The notes beneath the pieces are model-generated. The model was not told the DNA's origin and searched no databases. It saw only the letters and a list, made by a program, of their open reading frames with translations. This document shows, piece by piece, positions 34,361 to 38,671 of a DNA stretch of 38,671 nucleotides. The number at the start of each line of letters is the position of its first letter. The stretch's first letter is position 1. The stretch lies in assembly GCA_021443515.1 (NCBI GenBank), contig JABUTT010000126.1:1-38671 (forward strand), in the 5' to 3' direction. The translations under genes and the position numbers were made by a program. This stretch comes from Bacteroidales bacterium. Lineage in GTDB: Bacteria > Bacteroidota > Bacteroidia > Bacteroidales > UBA932.

Positions 34361-36070
34361 CTATTTTGCTTCAAGAACTTTACCGTGGTCGAGAGCAGTA
34401 GCCTTCTTCCAGTACTCAGTATATTCGGGATGCAGAATCTTGCCCTCTTCAGTCAGGACATTGCCATCTATGAACTTGACGGTAATCCTCTCTTCAAGGT
34501 TGCACCAGTATTCAAACATAGTGTTGGCGGCACCCACACACTCGCTTGTAACATATTCCTTAACAGCTGCTAGAGGGTCTTCTGTTGGGTTCTTCTTGCC
34601 GAAAACACGCCTTATGAACTTATTTTGTTTTGCCAAGGCGGCGTTGTAAAGTTCGGTTGCTTCGGCATCGATTCTCACGATTTCCTCTGCCATCTTATTC
34701 TCCCAGGTGTCTATTTCTTTTCTTACCTCCGGAGCCATTTGATTATACATTTTGTAGCAGTCGTTTGCCACGCGGTTGTTAATCCAGAATGAACTCTTTG
34801 CATAGTGGCTTATGTCTCCGTTGCCTTCGCGATAACATTCAGGTATGTCACTTACACAGGCATAGATTGGAGTAAGGTATGAAGTTGCGGCATCGTCTGT
34901 TCCGAACCAGGTTACAGGAGCTATGACATCAGGAACATTGTTGCGGACCTGCGCTACGAACCAGAAAGCAGTCTGCTGGGTGGCAATAGCCCTTTCGTTG
35001 ATATAAGTCTTGCCGTTATATTCCCAAGACATAGGTCTCCAACGATATGGAAGAGCGTTTCCGCCCGCGCCTATATCCTTTGTCATATCCATAGGAGTTC
35101 CTTCGAAATGGTCTCTCATGACGTCTGCAAGCATCTTCACGCTCACAGGCTTTGCAGGCTTGATGAAAAGAGGAAAACGATTTGCGGCATTGTAGCCCAT
35201 CGCATAGTCCAGATATTTTGAAGCGCTGTCGGTGACTTCTTTGCCTTTCTCGTTGAGATAGGTGAACTTGCCCTCGCCAAGAATGTTGAAGCCTGACCAT
35301 ACACGAGCCTCGCATGCCCTCATTCCGCTGAAGTCGAGCGGATTATAGGCATCTGCAAAACTGAAATCTTTGTCCTTGCCGGAGAAGTAGCCCTTCCCTC
35401 TTGCCAATGAAATCACATCCTCGGCATAGAGGCAGTTCTCCTTGTCGTTGAGAGGGAAGGTGGTGATTCTTGCCTGGTTTGCGTGACCGCAGATGTAGCC
35501 ATCTGGGACCCTTCTTGCTACCCATACGATACCTTTCTTGCCTTTTCCACGGCCTATAAGGTCCATAACCCAGACCTCGTTCTTGTCGGCGATTGAGAAA
35601 CTTTCTCCTTCTGACACATAGCCGTATTCATCGGCAAGAGAAACTATCACTTCTATCGCCTCTCGCGCGGAAGCAGACCGCTCAAGAGCGATGTAAATCA
35701 ATGAACCATAGTCAAGTCCGCCACATTCAAAATCCCAAAGATCTTCACGGCCGCCATAGGTTGTTTCGCCTATTATGACGCCCATTTCATTTATATTGCC
35801 GACTCTCTGGTAGGTGTGGCTTGCCTCAGGTATGTCACGGAGATATTTTCCACTATCCCATTCATATACGGGACGCATTGCGCCCTTATCGTGAGAAGCT
35901 GCCTTGCGGAAATACAGGCTGCCATACATTCCGTGAGAATCCGCAGAATATGAAATCATTGTACTGCCGTCTGCGCTTGCACCCTTTGTAATCAGGAAAT
36001 TGGTGCAGCAGAAAACGTTTTGAACTGAAAGCAGAATAAATAATACTGCAAGAGAAACTACTTTTTTCAT
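34361..36070 (-). CDS. Exported C69-family dipeptidase
   Basis: The preferred start at 36070 gives 569 residues beginning MKKVVSLAVLFILL; the longer track start adds a stretch overlapping divergent promoters. After the signal peptide (ending VFCC) the sequence CTNFLITKGASADGS fits a peptidase C69 with an N-terminal-nucleophile Cys exposed after cleavage. Further family segments are GVIIGETTYGG, GLDYGSLIYIALERS and EGESFSIADKNEVWVMD. It should hydrolyse dipeptides in the periplasm, completing the work of the dipeptidyl-peptidase encoded next. It is the first gene of the C69-S46-GH3 operon. Confidence 0.91.
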   Translation of the reverse strand: MKKVVSLAVLFILLSVQNVFCCTNFLITKGASADGSTMISYSADSHGMYGSLYFRKAASHDKGAMRPVYEWDSGKYLRDIPEASHTYQRVGNINEMGVIIGETTYGGREDLWDFECGGLDYGSLIYIALERSASAREAIEVIVSLADEYGYVSEGESFSIADKNEVWVMDLIGRGKGKKGIVWVARRVPDGYICGHANQARITTFPLNDKENCLYAEDVISLARGKGYFSGKDKDFSFADAYNPLDFSGMRACEARVWSGFNILGEGKFTYLNEKGKEVTDSASKYLDYAMGYNAANRFPLFIKPAKPVSVKMLADVMRDHFEGTPMDMTKDIGAGGNALPYRWRPMSWEYNGKTYINERAIATQQTAFWFVAQVRNNVPDVIAPVTWFGTDDAATSYLTPIYACVSDIPECYREGNGDISHYAKSSFWINNRVANDCYKMYNQMAPEVRKEIDTWENKMAEEIVRIDAEATELYNAALAKQNKFIRRVFGKKNPTEDPLAAVKEYVTSECVGAANTMFEYWCNLEERITVKFIDGNVLTEEGKILHPEYTEYWKKATALDHGKVLEAK

Positions 36071-36079
36071 TCTATTTGT

Positions 36080-36108
36080 TAACTTTGCATTTCGCAAAGG
36101 CAAAATTA
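36080..36108. promoter_or_regulatory. Overlapping divergent promoter elements
   Basis: The 47-base gap between the C69 gene and the small exported gene holds TAACTTTG on the plus strand (36080-36087). On the minus strand it holds TAATTTTG (36108-36101) and TGCCTTTG (36102-36095). The region is nearly palindromic (GTTAACTTTGC and GCAAAGGCAAAATTAAC). Both directions could not be initiated at once. Confidence 0.5.
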
Positions 36109-36117
36109 ACATTTTTT

Positions 36118-36504
36118 ATGAAAAGATTAGCCATAAGCCTGATAGCTTGTATGATTTCTCTTGGGATTTATGCCCAGGTACAGAATGAGTATGACCCTGT
36201 TGCGGCTGCCGATACCGAGGCCAAGAGACTGACCGAACTCCTCAAACTGGAGTATTGGCAGACCTTTTATGTGGATTCTACTCTTCAGCACGACCTAACG
36301 GCTATGTACGAGGAGACCAAGAAACTCCAGAAAGAAAATGTGACTTCTTACGAAGCCTATCTTGATGTGCAGGACAAGTGGGTAGATAAAATCGAAGAAA
36401 GTTATCAGAAGTTTTTCACTGACGAGCAGTGGAATAAATACCTCAAGACAGGTGCCGAAAAGGCTCGCAGACAGAGGGACAAACGAAGAGCAGAAAAGAA
36501 ATAA
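36118..36504 (+). CDS. Small exported protein of unknown function
   Basis: The start at 36118 gives 128 residues; the track start at 36076 would read through the promoter. A signal peptide (MKRLAISLIACMISLGIYAQ) is followed by a helical, charged domain with ELLKLEYWQTFYVDSTL and EAYLDVQDKWVDKIEESYQKFFTDEQWNKYLKTG, and a very basic tail (ARRQRDKRRAEKK). The pattern FTDEQWNKYL resembles small periplasmic helical proteins of Spy type, but I cannot assign a family. It lies 6 bases before pheS in the same direction, so they probably share a transcript. Confidence 0.75.
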   Translation: MKRLAISLIACMISLGIYAQVQNEYDPVAAADTEAKRLTELLKLEYWQTFYVDSTLQHDLTAMYEETKKLQKENVTSYEAYLDVQDKWVDKIEESYQKFFTDEQWNKYLKTGAEKARRQRDKRRAEKK

Positions 36505-36510
36505 AAAGAT

Positions 36511-37539
36511 ATGAAAGAAAGAATTGAAGCCATCTCCAAGGAACTTGAACAGTTGAAGGCCGACAGTGTGGCCGCTGCCGAAGAACTCAGAATTCGCTTT
36601 TTGGGAAAGAAAGGTGAAGTAACCCAACTTTTTGAAGAATTCAGAACCATTGCCCCTGAATACAAAAAGGAATTCGGACGCCGCCTCAACGAACTCAAAA
36701 ATCTCGCAACCGCAAGAATTGAGGAAATCAAGGCTGCCGCAGAAGAGGCAAACAATTCTGCATCGGCATCAAAAACAGACCTCACAGTGCCCGGCGACCC
36801 GATGAATCTCGGTTCACGCCACCCTGTGTCAATAGCACGCAAGGACATTCTCGATATCTTCAATCGTCTTGGATACACTGTTGCCGAAGGTCCTGAAATT
36901 GAAGACGATTATCACGTTTTTGAGGCTCTCAACTTCCCTGTTGACCATCCTGCCCGTGAAATGCAGGACACATTCTTCATATCTTCCGGTATCAACCCTA
37001 TCCTTCTCCGCACCCACACATCTAGCGTGCAGGTTCGTTCTATGGAAAAAATGGAACTGCCTATCAGGGTGGTTTGTCCGGGAAGAGTGTTCCGCAATGA
37101 GGCTATATCCGCAAGAGCCCACTGCATATTCCATCAGGTAGAAGGCCTCTACATCGACCAGAATGTCACTTTTGCCGATATGAAGCAGGCTATCCTTATG
37201 TTCGCCAAAGAAATGTTTGGTCCTGAAACCCAGATTCGTATGCGTCCGTCATACTTCCCATTCACCGAGCCAAGTGCAGAGGTCGATGTAAGTTGCAATA
37301 TATGCAAGGGCAAAGGCTGCAACATCTGCAAGGGCACCGGCTGGCTTGAAATTCTCGGCTGCGGTATGGTTGACCCTAACGTTCTCGAAGCCAGCGGCAT
37401 AGACTCCAAGAAATACAGCGGTTTTGCCTTCGGTATGGGTGTGGAGCGTATCGCAATGCTCAAATGGCAGGTAAAAGACCTCCGCAATTACTTTGAAAAC
37501 GACCTCCGCTTCCTCAAAGAATTCGAAGCCAATCTTTAA
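36511..37539 (+). CDS. pheS: Phenylalanine-tRNA ligase, alpha subunit
   Basis: The 342-residue subunit holds the catalytic site of the alpha2-beta2 enzyme that charges tRNA-Phe. An N-terminal coiled coil (about 1-85) binds tRNA. The class II core follows, with GSRHPVSIARKDI, motif 1 region YTVAEGPEIEDDYHVFEALN, motif 2 RVFRNEAISARAHCIFHQVEG, and motif 3 GFAFGMGVERIAMLKW. An insert with CNICKGKGCNICKGTGW carries four Cys in a zinc-knuckle-like arrangement, as in many bacterial PheS proteins. The beta subunit gene pheT is not in the window. No convincing terminator follows; a T7 run on the minus strand lies at 37555-37561. Confidence 0.97.
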   Translation: MKERIEAISKELEQLKADSVAAAEELRIRFLGKKGEVTQLFEEFRTIAPEYKKEFGRRLNELKNLATARIEEIKAAAEEANNSASASKTDLTVPGDPMNLGSRHPVSIARKDILDIFNRLGYTVAEGPEIEDDYHVFEALNFPVDHPAREMQDTFFISSGINPILLRTHTSSVQVRSMEKMELPIRVVCPGRVFRNEAISARAHCIFHQVEGLYIDQNVTFADMKQAILMFAKEMFGPETQIRMRPSYFPFTEPSAEVDVSCNICKGKGCNICKGTGWLEILGCGMVDPNVLEASGIDSKKYSGFAFGMGVERIAMLKWQVKDLRNYFENDLRFLKEFEANL

Positions 37540-37569
37540 CAGATCTTATTCTTCCAAAAAAAGGTTACA

Positions 37570-38100
37570 CTACCACTCAATTGTAGTTACGTCAAGGGTG
37601 GAAATCCATGCGTATTGATAGAATTCTAACCCTCCAACGGATATATCGACCATCTCGTGTGGAGCAGAAAAAAGCCAAGGATCATTACAATTGAAAAGAT
37701 TTCCTTTCTCTTTTCGATCTGACGCATACCACACTTTTCGAGGATTCGCAGCTATGCCCGATTCTGGAGAATAATCATACCAGGCAATTTGTGCCATTTC
37801 TGGATTGGTTCCCTCCAAACACATAGCTTTTAAGAAATTCTCTCTCCATATTCCTTCTTCAACACGCTCATTCAACCAGTTTTCAAATTTATACGGGTTC
37901 TCCTTTGAAATAATGACTGTATCCTGAGTAAAACAGTTCTTAAAAACAAGAGCTATCTCAAGGGATTCTGAAGATGATGTTATATTAAAGACATAATGCC
38001 TATTAACATTTGTACCAAGTCTTTCATATAAACTTGTCACACAAGAGGTATTTACAAGCATAACCAGTAAAATCGCAATATATTGTATTATTTTCTTCAT
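37570..38100 (-). CDS. Lipoprotein of unknown function, tandem paralogue B
   Basis: The 176-residue protein has a lipoprotein signal (LVMLVNTSC, Cys20) and no recognised domain. It aligns with the next gene upstream through YVFNI, ALVFKNCFT, RENFLKA, KVWYASDRKEKGNLFN and DPWLF, so the pair arose by duplication. Conserved Cys in FKNC and the KGN(L/F)FN segment may be structural. The gene pair is separated by 8 bases and lies in DNA clearly richer in A and T than the neighbouring operons, which may indicate acquisition. Function is not known; a surface or periplasmic role is inferred from the lipobox. Confidence 0.78.
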   Translation of the reverse strand: MKKIIQYIAILLVMLVNTSCVTSLYERLGTNVNRHYVFNITSSSESLEIALVFKNCFTQDTVIISKENPYKFENWLNERVEEGIWRENFLKAMCLEGTNPEMAQIAWYDYSPESGIAANPRKVWYASDRKEKGNLFNCNDPWLFSAPHEMVDISVGGLEFYQYAWISTLDVTTIEW

Positions 38101-38108
38101 TTTCGTAC

Positions 38109-38648
38109 TTAGTTAGCACTTAGATTCTTCGAAAAATGCCATACTTGACGCATTTTCATATCAAAAGAATCATGAAATAAGTTTTCTTTGCTTTCTCTAA
38201 ATGACCAACTCTCTATATTAAAAAAATTTCCCTTCTGATCCTTATCTACAAGTTTCCACACATAAAGAGGATCCTCTGCAAGCTCTTCTTTTTCAACATC
38301 GTACTTATACAATTCTACTGATACTGTATTTTCATCTTCATCACAATCCAGAGCAAGAATGAAATTATCTCTATAAATTTTATCTAATGTAAGCTCATGA
38401 AATTCATTATAAAAAGTATAGGCAACTCTATACCCTCTCTTAAATATAATTTGTTTTCTTGTGCAACAATTATTAAAAACAAGAGCAAAAGGAGTATTTT
38501 CATCTTTGTTGTTAATTTCAAATACATATTTATCCTTTTTGAGAGCGACCATTTTATAAAACCATGGATCAATAGCAGTCCTTGAGCATGAGGATACCCC
38601 TGCTATCGTCAACAAAAAAAGTATAAGGAAAATAACTACTCTTTTCAT
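38109..38648 (-). CDS. Lipoprotein of unknown function, tandem paralogue A
   Basis: The 179-residue protein begins with a lipoprotein signal (LLTIAGVSSC, Cys21). It shares KYVFEIN, FALVFNNCCT, YRDNFILAL, YVWKLVDKDQKGNFFN and ESWSF with the downstream paralogue, but the two diverge strongly elsewhere, so the duplication is old. No known domain was recognised. It is the first of the pair in transcription order; upstream sequence to the window edge is too short to show a promoter. Confidence 0.78.
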   Translation of the reverse strand: MKRVVIFLILFLLTIAGVSSCSRTAIDPWFYKMVALKKDKYVFEINNKDENTPFALVFNNCCTRKQIIFKRGYRVAYTFYNEFHELTLDKIYRDNFILALDCDEDENTVSVELYKYDVEKEELAEDPLYVWKLVDKDQKGNFFNIESWSFRESKENLFHDSFDMKMRQVWHFSKNLSAN

Positions 38649-38671
38649 GGCCTATAAATTACTGGGATTAA

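Noticed and set aside
37289-37340. Cys-rich near-repeat in pheS (CNICKGKGCNICKGTGW) as a possible insertion
   Set aside because: A four-Cys insert at this position is a normal feature of many bacterial PheS proteins.
37540-37569. Terminator between pheS and the lipoprotein pair
   Set aside because: A minus-strand T7 run exists at 37555-37561, but only a weak 5-bp stem precedes it, not adjacent to the run.
1-38671. CRISPR arrays, insertion sequences, prophage or integration sites
   Set aside because: No regularly spaced repeats, transposase, integrase or phage structural genes were found in any frame.

Overview
The window looks like chromosomal DNA of a Bacteroidota member, most likely order Bacteroidales. 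The supporting signs are: repeated promoters of the TAnnTTTG type with an upstream TTTG; a lack of obvious Shine-Dalgarno sequences before most genes; the ftsX-DUF3098-uppP gene order; an S46 dipeptidyl-peptidase and GxDLY/SGNH and MetallophosN/C proteins typical of this phylum; and many signal-peptide or lipobox proteins. No insertion sequence, prophage, CRISPR array or integrase was seen. The region reads as core chromosome with two or three accessory-looking operons.

Layout from left to right. (1) 1-2285, plus strand: an envelope operon with ftsX (cut by the window edge), a DUF3098 membrane protein, uppP and lpxH, ending in a bidirectional terminator. (2) 2385-6244, minus strand: part of the S10 ribosomal protein operon, rplC-rplD-rplW-rplB-rpsS-rplV-rpsC. 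It has its own promoter directly before rplC and a terminator directly after rpsC, so rpsJ and rplP-onward are missing from their usual places. (3) 6386-9988, minus strand: a phosphate module of Na/Pi cotransporter, OmpR/PhoB-type response regulator and PhoR-type kinase. Upstream is a 433-bp gene-free stretch holding a candidate structured RNA that ends in an intrinsic terminator, plus a TTAACA-type repeat array. (4) 10422-11312, plus strand: an AraC-type regulator, convergent with the next operon. (5) 11314-19599, minus strand: a six-gene operon of exported metallophosphoesterase, ribulokinase, MFS transporter, FAD oxidoreductase, exported histidine acid phosphatase and exported SGNH esterase. 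(6) 19694-29904, minus strand: a tightly packed operon aroB - aroD/aroA fusion - aroC - aspS - M23 peptidase lipoprotein - cdaA - mutS2. (7) 29988-30069: tRNA-Leu(CAA) with its own promoter and a shared terminator. (8) 30109-36070, minus strand: an exported C69 dipeptidase, S46 dipeptidyl-peptidase and GH3 glycosidase operon. (9) 36118-37539, plus strand: a small exported protein and pheS. (10) 37570-38648, minus strand: two tandem paralogous lipoproteins of unknown function in visibly AT-rich DNA.

Three things stand out. The six-gene operon next to the AraC regulator could be an undescribed salvage route for a phosphorylated polyol or sugar: outside phosphatases and an esterase would strip the substrate, the MFS protein would import it, the FAD enzyme would oxidise it and the kinase would trap it as a pentulose phosphate. 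This is inference from gene content. The structured RNA before the Na/Pi transporter has paired stems that hold only on the minus strand because they use G-U wobbles; it is either an independent small RNA or a leader with an attenuator. The third is the fusion of 3-dehydroquinase to EPSP synthase in one polypeptide.
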